DNA from: Ceriagrion tenellum
Lineage: Eukaryota; Arthropoda; Insecta; Odonata; Coenagrionidae
Assembly (NCBI GenBank): GCA_963169105.1
Contig: OY720637.1
Location: 55,822,964-55,886,963 of the forward strand
Length of the DNA: 64,000 nt
Direction of reading: 5' to 3'
A program made the translations under genes and the position numbers. Below are positions 46,160 through 57,459 of this stretch, piece after piece. The number at the start of each line of letters is the position of its first letter. Positions within the stretch are counted from its first letter, which is position 1. Below the pieces are notes generated by a model that ran no database searches, was not told where the DNA came from, and was given only the letters and a program-made list of their open reading frames with translations.

Positions 46160-47046
46160 CTACTGCTTCATCAAAGCTGGCGCGTACTCTACTTTTACTT
46201 CCCAAGCGAGTAAGAATAGCATAATGTATATATGTAAATATAATTACATGTTTAGTCACTACATTCAAATGGCAATATACTTACTTATAAAGAATGAATG
46301 ATCCTCAAATCCCTTCATTTATCATCCGCATTAATGACAAGAAGATATCGGAGATATGAAACAATACTTTCGAAGAATGAATAACTGACTCCATAAAACT
46401 TGGATTCACATTAGTCCTTTCATTAAAATTTGAAAGTCCGAAGCAGCTTAAAAAGCCTTAGATGGTTTCTGGGCGGCACTTACAGGTAAAATTTCACATT
46501 ATACATGTAAGTCACTCACTGATCATACAAATGCAACTTAGTTCAAAAAAATGCGTCATATTATGAATGGTTGGTGTTGGTAGAGAATTCGAAAACCGCC
46601 ATATACTATGTTATACAACAACAGTACTGAAATCAAACTTTTGCGAGTATTTATATACGAAAAGAGTGCAATGAATTTGAAAAAAATATTTATATATACA
46701 AAAAATTTCTTGAAGTAGTCAATAAAATGCTGCAAGACGAAAATATAATATAATAATACGCCACGATGCAAGGGACGTTCAGTTGACTAGAGTAAAAGAA
46801 TAACGATAATACATCAATTGACCTCGATCACCTCGATTATCGAAATGATTCTGACAATAGGGACAATAGCACGTGGAATGAAGCTTGTAAGCAAAAGAGA
46901 TCGATATGAAAGTTTTCCCTGAAGGTAAGCATTGTGTTTGTGATTCAACGTGGTCAACACATTAGCGTCCCTCCTACTCCAATCAGTTATTTTCACGTCG
47001 TTACTCTTCGTACCTTATTGTGAAACTGGTTGGTCTTTTATAGAAG
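46160..47046 (+). promoter_or_regulatory. Probable 5' flank and promoter region of ZCCHC7
   Basis: This interval directly upstream of the ZCCHC7 start codon is richer in CpG than the DNA on either side of the gene. TTGGTCTTTTATAG|AAGATG just before the start codon could be a splice acceptor for a non-coding first exon; if so, transcription starts further upstream. No TATA box stands out. Confidence 0.4.
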
Positions 47047-47929
47047 ATGGAGACATCGGATGCAGTTGATGAAGAAGAGAGCTGCAGATCATCTGTTATT
47101 AGTGATTTGGAAGAATTAGAAGCTAACCTATACAGCTACTTGCATCATGAGAGAAATTCGTACTTTGAGGAGGAGTACTCCACGATTGTCAACGTTTCTT
47201 GCGTGGAAAGATCTAGCTATCAAAATGTAAGTTTAGGCGAAAATGAAGATGAAAATTCGTACACTATAGCAAGCGGTAGTCAAAATTCCTCAGGATCGAA
47301 AGAAAATTGCCTTAGAAGTAGTGGACATGAACAGCTTGCCGAATTTGGCGATTCAGCATGTTTTGTGTCGCGAAGCGAGTGTGATGTCAACAGTCCAGTG
47401 CAACCATCTGGCAATGCTATTCTTGTTCACTCATCGGGAAAAGAGTCAAAGGCTACATCAGGACAAAGCAGGCATAATCGGGGTAGTCCACCACCTATTT
47501 TGGATATAAGCTCATCTGACGATCTTGATCCAGCTGAGAAAAATTTATCGAAACGTAAACTTCTTGCTGCGTCGACCCCGGTGAGAGAATTTGTAGTACT
47601 CGATGATTCTGATGAAGAAGTCCAAGTCGAGTTCGTAAAAGTTGCATCGACATCAAAGAAGAAGAAGAAAAAAAGGACAGAAGAGATTAAAGAAGACATA
47701 AGACTGAATACACGAAGCAACACTGAATTGATATGCTTGGATACCGATGAAGATTTAGCATTTTCTGAGAAAGAAAATGTTGATTCTCTTCTTTTTGATC
47801 AAAGATATGATAATTCAGAACATGAGAGCTCCCTGTGCAAGAGTTGGACTCCGCAGATGGTTCAGTTCTATGATGAGCCATGGGGAGGGGAATGCGTTAA
47901 TGTAAACGAACTTCAAAGAACTATGTCAG
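47047..47929 (+). CDS. ZCCHC7 exon 1: acidic N-terminal region
   Basis: Residues 1-294 plus one base. The ATG follows a stop-free short leader and is the only plausible start. Composition is acidic and Ser-rich (ISDLEELEANLYSYLHHE near the start, LDDSDEEVQVEF around residue 190), with a lysine run (SKKKKKKR) as a possible nuclear signal. The LEELEANLYSYLHH segment parallels the short conserved N-terminal piece of vertebrate ZCCHC7. Donor: TCAG|GTATGT. Confidence 0.9.
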
Positions 47930-50900
47930 GTATGTGTATTTATTATGAAGATATTTTTTTCTCATTCAAAGAGTGGTAGTAAAGTTTGAATCTCATCGCT
48001 TCTCCTTGATTTTGGTTTGCTTGCTACAATGTTGGCCCTCTTTTTATTTTTAATCTGTAATGAATATTTTCCTTGTGGTAATGAAGTAAAAAAGGGCAAG
48101 TGTATTTATGTTTTGAATTATTCTATAGTTATTTTCTTTAGGTCAGTTTCATAATCAATATTACTGCTATTGTTATAACTTATCCAATATAGAGCCTTTT
48201 TTACCATTCATCTTTTCTTATTTATCTGTTGCTCAGATGATGGCTGGAGAGTGGATTTGAGTGATCAGTTTTCTGCCCTGACCACGAAGTTTGACAACAG
48301 GCGTTATTTTGGAGTTAAGGCGAAGGTTTGGTGTAATCGATGCAACCAGAAGGGGCACATCAGGAAGAATTGCAAAGAGAAAATCAGCCCACCAAGATGT
48401 TTCAGGTGTGGTTCATCAAAGCACCAAGAATATTCCTGCAATCAGAAGCTTTGTCTCACGGTAAATATAGTTCTCATATGGTATCATTATGATTCTATCC
48501 ATGTTTATATATTAATTTGATGTAACTGAGGATAATCTTATGGTTTGAAGGATGTGTACCAAGTTACTTCATCATAATTGCCTTTATTTTACTGCTGGCC
48601 AAATATATTATCATAGATATGTAAATATAAGTAATAAATGGGCTCAGCTCATCTGCTTATCTCCCTGAAAATCATTAACCTTTAACTCATTTTGGGTAGA
48701 AATAATTAGTTTGTTGGAAAATTATGGAGGCAGAGTGACCTTTTTTACAGAGACACCTGGTGTATTGTTTACAATGAATATTATTTCATACATGGGCAGA
48801 GTTGTGTTGAATGGAATTGGTTAGGAATTTATCCAGGTTTGCCCTAATTAAACAGATGTAGCTAAATTAAATAAAGAAGGAAGAGAGAAGATATTGACTG
48901 TAGCAAGTAGAGGTTTTCTTAGTGTGGATGGGAACTCGAAACATGGTTTCAATAGTTTGCTTCTGAGCAGAAAAAGCTAATTGGTCCGATGGTGTTATTG
49001 CCCGGAACATGATGCATTATTTTATGTGTCAGCTGATTTTGGCGTTAAATTTTTAAGATATTTAACAACATATCAGGGGCAACCTTTCTCACCCTACTGC
49101 CGTTGTGTTTAGTGTGAATATGTGATGATCAGTTAAGACCATGTGAGATAATCAACTGCAGGAACTTGGTACTCCGTAGTGCTTCATGAGTGTTTTATTC
49201 AACAAAAAAGGAAGAGGAACGCCTCACAGCTTTATAAAGTGCATAAATCTTTGTGTGGGTACTGTTTTTGAGGGTAGCAATTGCATTTTTAAATTCTTCT
49301 GGCCATAGTACCGTTCGTTTGTGGTTTTAGATGATTATTATACGAGAATACAGCCCATTTTAAATAATGTGTCCAGGAGGAAGCCTTGTCAACAATTTAC
49401 AAGTGCATAATAGTTTTCATGACTACTGCATCAAGTGAGGTGCTTCAGAGTAATTAACCCCGAGCATATTACGGCTGTTGTTGTAGAAATATGTCTTACA
49501 TTGATATAAAGAGGTACAATTGTTATCTTACTGAATTATAATGATTTTATACAGGCAATAATTGTAACTGTGAGTATGTTTAGATCATAGCTCTGGTCTG
49601 TTCACATTTTGCCGTAAATTTCTATTTCGTTTCATTTTTGTTTTGGTAGCAGAAAGTTGTTATGGTTCACACAGTGATAGAAACTTCTTCCAGTGCTTCA
49701 TCAATTTATCACATCATATTTTATGTTTTATCTTCTAAGTGGATATAATAAGTGGATAAATAAAATACAAAGCAGCGTGCTTCGTTAAAAACTGCTAGGA
49801 GCATACATTTAGCGTCTCACAACTTTTAGAGGGATTAAGGTTGGAGCCCCTAGAGACTCGAGGGCTACACGCTAGGCTTGGGTTACTTGATAAATACAGA
49901 ACTGATATTTTTCAGAGCGACAAAGAATTTTATCGCTACTCATTACATCTCTAGGTCTGACAGATGCGATAAAATAAGAGAGATACACTGCTGAACAGAT
50001 AGGTACAAAAACTTGTTCTTTCCGTGAATAATAAGCGATCACAATAAAAATTAAGCTCACTTAATACACTCCTATAATTCATGTCACCATTTCATCTCCA
50101 AAAAACTTAAACCTTTACACGGCTGGTGACCTAACACCCCCTGCCACATGCCAATGCGGCGGCTCGCGGGGTATTATGTAGATTTATACCAAGCATCATA
50201 ATCAGTCTGGTACCTTATGATTCAGAGCTTCACAACCTAATCATATGTTTGATTTCCTGCATTGGGACGTTTTATATTTTTTTAGTGCATTCCATCTTTT
50301 TTAGGTGTTGATCTTTTATTCATTCTAGTGCTAATGTTTGTTTTCTCCTTTACTTAACATTGGCAGTGTGGAAGAAATCGGTCTTCTCTAATTCCTGTTT
50401 GTCAGCAGTGTCGTAAACTCTCCAGGAAGAAATGCTACATATGCCAACAGCCTGGTCATCCTCCTGGTTGCTGCCCTGATTTATGGAGAAGATTTCATGC
50501 TACAGTATGTATATTGCTTCTTATTTCTTGTAGAGTTTAAAATTGTTTTCTTGAGTGTTGGAAAATCTTTCTCCTGAATAATTGAGAGAAATGAATAGAC
50601 CTCAAATGTATTAAGAAAGGAAGCAAGACCTTTTGATGTCTTCTTTAGAGAAGATTGCATGTTTGGTTTAATTTGTGATAGCATGTATTATGTGGCATAG
50701 GAATACAAGAATAGATATCATAATATGACCCTCCCCATTGATGGCAACCTTGATATAAAAATAAGGAATTGTTTATTCCAGTGTCCCATCAAGCTTAACT
50801 TGTGGGAGCAATGACAATGGCTTTTGCTAGTGCCACACATAAGATAAGGCAAAGGTTAGGAGATAAATTGTAGTCTACACAGCTGCTCTTTCAGAGTGTA

Positions 50901-53900
50901 GCAATGGCATAAAGGCATCAGACCTAAGTAAGGTGGTCCTTTCCCATGATATTGCTTTGAAGTGAAACACTTCTTTTAGAAAGGCAACAGTACACTTCAA
51001 TTTCCCTATTTCCCAGTCCTTATGATTCACTTATTTTATATGGTAGATCTTAAGAGAAAATTTTACGTACAACAAATTATTGCTAACAATTTATAGGGAA
51101 AAAAAAGAATAGTGAATATTGATATGAAATTGCTACTTTTAAAAGTTATTTGTCCTTTGAAAGCACAAAACAAATCATTGACTGCTGATTTAAGGTAGAT
51201 TGAGCTGTATATCATTTCACATCAAATTCAATGAATTTTGGCATGTCATTAAGCAAAATATATTACCAAAGATAACAAAATATCAGTCACTAATTGCTAT
51301 AATTTCTGGGTCATTTGCTAACAATTACCAGCCATTTTGCATGGGAAATGGTAAGTGCATGAATTCTAGGGGGACATTTAAGAAATGAGGAATTTCTAAC
51401 ACCCAGATCTTGTAAAAAAATTAACAGTGAGTTATTGGCATGTTTCCTTGACTATTTTAAACAATAAATCATATGGTCATGTCAGTAATGTTACAGAAAC
51501 GTAATAAAACCTTTGTTTTAGAGGAGTTTTAAAAGTCCTGCTTGAAAAAAATTAGTCACATTACATACTAAGAAAGATATTCTTATCAAATTACTGATGC
51601 TTGATTTGTACATTACAATACTAGTGACTTAAGTGGTTCATTATTATATAGCGTGAAGTTAGCATAGTTAAAACATTGTGGTTTATTCACCCTCCTCAGC
51701 AGTATTAATCCAGATATATAGTCTTATAATTACAAGGTACAATAGACATAAATTAAATAGTCTCTTATGTTCAATAAATATAGTGCTACAATAGATGGTT
51801 GTTCACATAATTTAATATTTAATTATTCTGATATTACTAATAAAGGTTTGTAGACTGATGATAAGGAATGAGTCTAAGGATAAAAAGTTAACATTCAGTT
51901 TTAGTAACTTGCGATAAGTTCGTTATGAATCAATTCATATTCAAATGCATAAATATAACATGAACTATGCACTTGTGATTTTAATAAATTATGCTGTTGG
52001 TAATCAATATTTGTCAATTACTCGTGGCTGACTTGTGAAGTCTCTTGTGGTAATGAATCTGCCGTCAGCGCAGTGCAGTGTATTAATGGGCTACTTACAC
52101 CACGGAAAAGCATGACTTAGTGCAAATTTAAAGCATATTATTGCACCATGAATATTACTATAGGTAATGTATATTCAGGACATCGTAGGGACCATTGATC
52201 TGCCCAGGATTCATTGAGGAATTGGGGAGTCAGGGCACAGAGATTATACTCGTGCGTTGCTCAGAAATTTGTCTTTATTCCATCCTATCCTGTATTACTC
52301 TAGCTTACTCTACATCGTCTCCCACAGTCCAGAAGGGGAGGGTTAGAAGGGGTTAGGGCAGCGGCTTCCTTTTCTATCCCTTAGGTTGTGTTCCCAGTGG
52401 GTGGTGGGTGGAGAAATGGGAGAGAAGGAAGGTGGTATTTGTGGGAGTGGAAATGATTTGACAGATAAACACTTAACGCTTAATTATTTTGTGTTTCCTA
52501 CAGCCGCTGAAATTAAAACTTAAAATTTGAATATGGTCTCCATATGACTAGGGAATTATCTCACTCAAACTACTTTAAGCTGACTGCCACATAACATTCT
52601 GCTGTTAGAGTAGAGAGGAGGGTATTTCTACAGATGACCCTCATTATCTAGGCAATGGCTGATGGGTCTCAATTTCATCTTCAGGCATGTTTTCATCTAC
52701 TTGGAGCTAATTTCCCCAAATAAGTGTTGAACATCATAAAATATATTAGTTGTTACAGTTATAAAGCCAAAGTTCATTCATAATATTGAAGTCTACACCA
52801 AGACTGGTGCAAATGCTGATTTTTCAAAGGGGTGCAATTCTGGAGGTAATGCAATTTCAAAAATTGCATTGGCTTAATGGATAAAGCTTATGGCGTGTGA
52901 TTATATACAAGTACTCTTTTCTAAGCTGCATTGTACGTACAGGAAAATGCCCCTAGTGTCCTCCTTCTGAAGCACCAAGCATGCTTCACTTTTTAAGTAA
53001 CATGATGAATAGGTAGTTTCCCCATTCTTAACTGAATAGTGCCAACAAAAGTCAGCATTTTGCTTAAATGTTTAGTGTTGATCAACATAGAATTTTAAGC
53101 TGTAATTTGATATGAAGACTCTGTGATTTTTCGGATATTATGCTTCAAACGTGGGCTACACAATATTGGAATGGACTGAGTTCATGGACAATCATTGTCC
53201 CTGAGTGTAAAAAACCTAGGGTTGAACTGTACATGAGATTAAGGACGAGTCAAATCCAAATACCAATTCTCGATTCCACTGATTCTCAGGATTAGAATTG
53301 GTATCAAGAATCGATCACCTAAAGTCTATTCCAATTCCATCAATTCCAGATAGATAAATATTCAAATCAAATTTCATTTATCACATCATATTTGTATCAG
53401 TAATTTTGGGTGTAGGCTATCAATCTGTACTTTTTATCTACCTAAATAAGCTGAGGATATATTTGCTAATAAATATAGTTTTTGAGTTACTTATTTATCT
53501 TTGTTATTTTATTTCAGCTATTACTTGAATTTAAATAATAGTCGTAAGCTACTGGTATATCAATATCCCACCTTTTATTAGGAGTAAGAATCGAGAATCT
53601 GGAATAGATTTGAAAGAATTGGAATCATAAGAAAGTGGAATCGACTTATCCCTACATGAGATAAATGAAAAAATGCAATATACTCGTTCTCAGTTTATAT
53701 TCTGGTCAAAGTTATGTACTTTCTTTGCAAAACCATAAACAACGACGTGCCTTTTAATAAGGCTGTCATAACATGCAAACTTAGCTATTCTTATGTAAAT
53801 GGGATAAATTGTCAATTTCCATTTGTCTATTAATCCAACTATGTTTGTTAATAAAGACTCAAAAAAAATTAAGCCACTTACCTGGTACTCTAGTCCATAC

Positions 53901-56855
53901 ATTATGTTTAAATCAAGCGAGAGATCAATGTCATTTTCTCAAAATTTAAAACCGTAAAATTTTATCAGATTCTGTACTTTTGCCACTAACATGACTTGCA
54001 TAAGAAAGGGAAACAAAATTGAACTTGTATTTGAAAATAATAGATGAATTTTGTTAATTCCTGATAAGTATTACTGTAAAATTATGGTGAGCAGCACAAT
54101 AATGCATGAAATCATGTGGAATAGTTCGCAATGATATAGTGCTCTCATGCCTCCATGCACGCACAACTATTATGAAGGGATACCTTCTTGGAACAGTGAT
54201 CAATCTTATTAACATGTTATTTTACTGGTTTATTGAAGCTAGTGAACTTTTCACTATCCCTTTATGGTAAACCATGGAACGGCCTTATTAGGAAGAAATT
54301 AAGCAGTTCTGGTTTTGACTATATTTCTAGTTTACCCTTAGGTGAGCAAGTCTTTTTTAACCCTTTGAGTGCGGCATGACGTGGTATCACATCATGGTTG
54401 TCTTTACAATGGTGCTGATGACGTGATGTCACATCATGGGTACCATGAGTGTTCCAGCTTTCACTAGGGGCCCTTAGTGAAAGTTCCATAGTGAAAGCTG
54501 GAACACTCACGGTACCCTTGATGTGATATCATGTCATCATCACCGGCAAAAAAACAACCATGACGTGACATCACGTCATGCCACACTCAAGGGGTCCCCT
54601 TTTGAAGGTTGTTTGGTTTTCCCATAGGGTCAAACTCTCCATCTCTGCCTACACTTGTACGAATGATCCGTCATCATCAGGGTATGCCTCCTTCATGCCC
54701 TAATGATGATGGACAATTCGTACATCAAAATGTCAGCAGAGATGGAGTTTTACCTGGTGGGAAACCTGAACAACCTTCAGTATCACCATATGCCTGGAAA
54801 ATCTAAGATATTTCTTCAAAATTCATATTGCTTAAATTCAAGTGAAGTCATCTTAGCTTGGAGTTAATTGTGCATAAAGCAATAATATCATTCTTAGCAC
54901 TTTAAAACATAGTAATTCTGCTATTTTCTGTCATTTACTTGGCTTTTAGTGATTCTGCTTATCATGTTATCATTAGGCAAAATATTTCACAAGGGAAAAG
55001 GCAAAGAGAGCTTGGGACTTGTCAAGGAACTGATTACTGTAATGATCATTTGGCTCATTAATAATGTTCTTGTAACCTGAAACAAAATTTGCTGCTGTCA
55101 TTGACATGCCTGTAATATTATTTTCAGGTTTCTCCTGGAGAAATTATTGCTCCTGCGAAGGTTTTGTACAAGGATCCAAAGAACACTTATTGCTGCAACT
55201 GTGCTTCTCGGGGCCATCATGTTTTCCAGTGTAAAAAGGATAACTTCAGCAGTTATGTACCAATTAATCCTATAGTGACCAGTTATGTAGACCCAGAGTT
55301 CCTGCTAGGCTCTCAAGAGATATGCAGTCACACCCCATCTAACTGGGATAGCATAGGTGCTGTTGCACCCGAGTACTATGATGAAGATAGAGAAAAGCGT
55401 AGCTATCAAGGGAGAGGAATTAAGAGAACTAAAAATACAGGGATACAGCCTAAGGCTAAGCATAGGAAGCTAAATGAAATTGCTTCATCTGAATTAGCTT
55501 GCACTGAAGTTTCCTCACCCAAGAATGGTAAATTTTTAGACAAACCCTCAATGAAAACTCTTCAAAAAGTTAAGTCTGTCAAGCTCAAAGTTAAGAAAAA
55601 ACTTGTTCCAGAGAAAAAAGTCTCGAAGAAAGACAAGCTTGCAAGGACAGTGAAGATAGTTGATGATGGGAATCAACAAATCCTCAAGTCCACTTTGGAT
55701 CAAGGCGAAAAGCACAAAGACAATTCCTCTACAAAGCGTCCAGAAACTAAGCCGGAGACAAAGGAAAAAGAAATATCTGGCTATGATACACACACTGGCT
55801 CTGTGGAACAAGATCCAAACTCAGGCTCTGTGGAACGAATTGTTGTTTTATCCCCTGGTCATCTCAAACGAATAGAATCTGATGAGGGCAAAGAAATCCT
55901 TAAATTTGTCACTGATCAATTTCAAGGGGTAACTGCAAAAGTTGTCAATAACCCAACAGGGATTTTAAGGCTACTTGGAACAGGAGATGACATCAATCAA
56001 GTCAAGTCTACTCTCTTTGATATATTGAACAATAAACGTGGGTTGGACCAATTGAAGTCCTCAAGTGCCATCGGGCACAACTTGAAGGTGACTATTCAAA
56101 ACACAAATACACATGTTGCTGTAGTTCAGTCAAAGAAGTTGAAGAAGAAATTTCGAAACCCGAAGAAACAAAACAACATTCAGGAGAAATGGTTGAAGAA
56201 TCGGGGTAAAAAGTCTGTAAGTGTTATAGAAAATACTGAGGTGAGGTTTAGTGACCAGAGGCAGGAAATAAAAAATAAAGGTTTTTCCAAGGTGAAATGT
56301 ACCGTAAATAATGGAAATGTAAATTTAGACCATCAAGGCAAGCAGAGCCACTGGCAAAGTGTAGTGTATAACAACCAGGGTGATCATACTGGGAACAACC
56401 ACAACATAGTGACGAACTACTCGGCTGACTTCAGGCAGGCAGGTTCTGATGGATCAAGTAAATTCTGTGAACAAAGAGAAAATCGCAGTGAAGTTAGGCA
56501 TTATTTACATCAAGGAAATGAAGGTGTACCCAGACCCAGAATAGTCAAGCATGGATCCAGTCAACAAAATGCCAAGTTAAGAGTTAACAGAGACAAATTC
56601 AAAAAGAGGAAGAAGAAGAAGGCACAGAATCAATCAAGTGCTTCAAAGCAAGGTGAGGTCATTAATGGAATAGACCTTCCAATTAAAATGCCTAATAAAT
56701 TTAGCAAATGGAATAAGGTTTCAAATGTTAAAGAAGATTATAATGACCATTCCAGGATTTCTGAAAATCAACAGTTTTCAAAATATAATTTAAGCATAAA
56801 ACGTTTTCGAGCTCAAGAATCCTCGAGTAAGGCCTTTTCTCCACAAGTTTCTTAG
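47047..56855 (+). CDS. ZCCHC7 homologue (TRAMP-complex zinc-knuckle protein), complete, four exons
   Basis: Exons 47047-47929, 48237-48460, 50367-50504 and 55128-56855 join in frame to 990 residues. All six splice sites are canonical. Four CX2CX4HX4C knuckles are at residues 327-340, 349-362, 392-405 and 437-450. After the third comes PDLWRRFHAT, and before the fourth VSPGEI; this spacing and the WRR(F/Y)H motif are characteristic of ZCCHC7 and its yeast relatives Air1/Air2. In the known family the knuckles bind RNA and a poly(A) polymerase, and with the MTR4 helicase form TRAMP, which tags aberrant and nucleolar RNA for the exosome. The long acidic N terminus and the Lys-rich C terminus show low conservation, as in other animals. 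Gene symbol by homology only. Confidence 0.93.
48237..48460 (+). CDS. ZCCHC7 exon 2: first two zinc knuckles
   Basis: Residues 295-369, acceptor TTGCTCAG|ATGAT and donor CACG|GTAAAT. Begins DDGWRVDLSDQFS, then the first knuckle CNRCNQKGHIRKNC and second CFRCGSSKHQEYSC, both with complete Cys/His sets. It ends QKLCLT; Cys367 pairs in spacing with Cys370, the first residue of exon 3. Confidence 0.93.
48461..50366 (+). other. ZCCHC7 intron 2
   Basis: 1.9 kb, GT..AG, poor in CpG. Apart from the LINE relic at 49750-50190 I see no other feature. It holds no exon-like frame. Confidence 0.7.
49750..50190 (+). pseudogene. LINE RT C-terminal relic inside ZCCHC7 intron 2
   Basis: The plus strand reads KAACFVKN-like, then TFSVSQLLEGLRLEPLETRG, LHARLGLLDKYRTDIFQ, with an early stop and a broken end, followed by the GC-rich tail module (CCCCCTGCCACATGCC, GCGGCGGCTCGCGGGG) and a TGTAGATT end. 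It is the same family as 15500-15990 but in sense with the host gene. It carries several stops. Confidence 0.78.
50367..50504 (+). CDS. ZCCHC7 exon 3: third zinc knuckle
   Basis: Residues 370-415 in phase 0, acceptor ATTGGCAG and donor ACA|GTATGT. Starts CGRNRSSLIPVCQQCRK, so C367-x2-C370 and C381-x2-C384 could form an additional two-CXXC zinc site spanning the exon 2/3 junction. The canonical knuckle CYICQQPGHPPGCC follows, then PDLWRRFHAT, the family's most diagnostic motif. The exon is too short for a simple frame scan but is defined by its splice sites. Confidence 0.92.
51189..52579. mobile_element. MITE family B, copy 3, interrupted
   Basis: Ends TTAAGGTAGATTGAGC and GCTCAAACTACTTTAA-like (TCACTCAAACTACTTTAA) are inverted copies. 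Internal boxes GCTAACAATTACCAGCCATT, TTGCATGGGAAATGG, CCTACAGCCGCTG and ATGACTAGGGAATTATC keep the order of copies 1 and 2. It is about 830 bp longer than those copies; the excess lies mainly between about 51640 and 52490 and must be one or more later insertions or an ancestral longer form. Confidence 0.7.
53240..53654 (-). mobile_element. hAT-type MITE with 8-bp target duplication (intron copy)
   Basis: A 415-bp inverted copy of the element at 22027-22468, flanked by exact 8-bp repeats CATGAGAT (53232-53239 and 53655-53662). Ends are TAAGGACGAGTC and GACTTATCCCTA, with the same GAATC-rich subterminal arrays and the shared core (CTAAATAAGCTGAGG, ATATATTTGCTAATAAATAT). Confidence 0.9.
54361..54593. 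repeat. Long palindromic element with nested TGACGTGA motifs
   Basis: Arms of about 105 bp: CCCTTTGAGTGCGGCATGAC, ATGGTTGTCTTT, TACCATGAGTGTTCC, AGCTTTCACTA on the left and the inverse, TAGTGAAAGCTGG, AACACTCACGGTA, AACAACCATGACG, CATGCCACACTCAAGGG on the right. The arms contain internal near-palindromes such as TGACGTGACATCACGTCA and ACGTGATGTCACATCATG, so secondary structure is nested. Confidence 0.85.
54607..54776. repeat. Second palindromic element, adjacent to the first
   Basis: Left arm GGTTGTTTGGTTTTCCCA, AAACTCTCCATCTCTGC, TTGTACGAATGATCCGTC, ATCATCAGGGTATG; right arm the inverse, CATGCCCTAATGATGATGGA, CAATTCGTACATCAA, GCAGAGATGGAGTTTTACC, TGGGAAACCTGAACAACC. Arms are about 80 bp. 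It begins about 13 bp after the previous palindrome. Confidence 0.82.
55128..56855 (+). CDS. ZCCHC7 exon 4: fourth knuckle and basic C-terminal region
   Basis: Residues 416-990, acceptor TTATTTTCAG|GTTTCT. Starts VSPGEIIAPAKVLYKDPKN, then knuckle CCNCASRGHHVFQC. The remaining 540 residues are hydrophilic, Lys/Ser/Asn-rich and repetitive in character, including KSVKLKVKKKLVPEKKVSKK and FKKRKKKKAQNQ, fitting a disordered nucleolar or RNA-binding tail. A central segment, VVLSPGHLKRIESDEGKEIL to about residue 720, has higher predicted order. Stop TAG at 56853. Confidence 0.92.
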   Translation, partial: VSPGEIIAPAKVLYKDPKNTYCCNCASRGHHVFQCKKDNFSSYVPINPIVTSYVDPEFLLGSQEICSHTPSNWDSIGAVAPEYYDEDREKRSYQGRGIKRTKNTGIQPKAKHRKLNEIASSELACTEVSSPKNGKFLDKPSMKTLQKVKSVKLKVKKKLVPEKKVSKKDKLARTVKIVDDGNQQILKSTLDQGEKHKDNSSTKRPETKPETKEKEISGYDTHTGSVEQDPNSGSVERIVVLSPGHLKRIESDEGKEILKFVTDQFQGVTAKVVNNPTGILRLLGTGDDINQVKSTLFDILNNKRGLDQLKSSSAIGHNLKVTIQNTNTHVAVVQSKKLKKKFRNPKKQNNIQEKWLKNRGKKSVSVIENTEVRFSDQRQEIKNKGFSKVKCTVNNGNVNLDHQGKQSHWQSVVYNNQGDHTGNNHNIVTNYSADFRQAGSDGSSKFCEQRENRSEVRHYLHQGNEGVPRPRIVKHGSSQQNAKLRVNRDKFKKRKKKKAQNQSSASKQGEVINGIDLPIKMPNKFSKWNKVSNVKEDYNDHSRISENQQFSKYNLSIKRFRAQESSSKAFSPQVS

Positions 56856-57437
56856 TGCATGAACATTAGTGTCTCATATTGCACTTAACAATTATAGTGG
56901 TGTTCTTCAGTTTGCCAAGGAGGCAAGGTTTCACGTAATGGATGTGAACGATGAAATTGTTACACGAATTTTAGAAATGAGCAATTCACTTGTGTTTTAG
57001 CTGGGTGTCTCCACCTACATTGGAGCTGCACATTGTTTAGGGAGCATGTTTGGGAAAAGTTGATACATGCCCAATTGTTAACTATAGGTGCCTAAATGGA
57101 TGTTGTTCATAACTGTTAGTTATGTCCATGCAATTGTTAGCAATTCCTTTTTTTTTTCAAATTAAAACTTCTCATGTGGACAACTTTTCATATATTTCGT
57201 GCATTTATTTCAAAAACATTCTGACATTTTGTTTAAATGAAACCAAACAACACAATACACCTAAAAGTTAACAAAATTTGTATAATTTAACCTTGCTTTT
57301 ATCCATACATCCATCAAAAAAGCTAGATTATCAGATAAGTTTTCGCATAAAAATTTATATGCTTTCAAAATCTCACAATATCAAATGCAGATAGCTTTCA
57401 CGTTCACTTGAGTAAGATGTGATGCCACTTGTCAACT

Positions 57438-57455
57438 GGAAAAAAATAAAGACAA
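57438..57455 (+). terminator. Candidate ZCCHC7 polyadenylation signal
   Basis: AAAAAAATAAAGACAAATAA supplies an AATAAA hexamer about 590 bp after the stop codon, in an AT-rich 3' flank. No competing strong hexamer with a better position was found nearer the stop. The cleavage site itself is not determined. Confidence 0.45.
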
Positions 57456-57459
57456 ATAA

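Larger units (their letters stand above)
50505..55127 (+). other. ZCCHC7 intron 3
   Basis: 4.6 kb and the main site of repeat insertion in the gene: MITE family B copy 3, an inverted hAT-type MITE and two adjacent palindromic elements. No exon-like frame is seen between exon 3 and exon 4. An unexplained GC-richer patch is at 52320-52450, inside the interrupted MITE. Confidence 0.7.
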
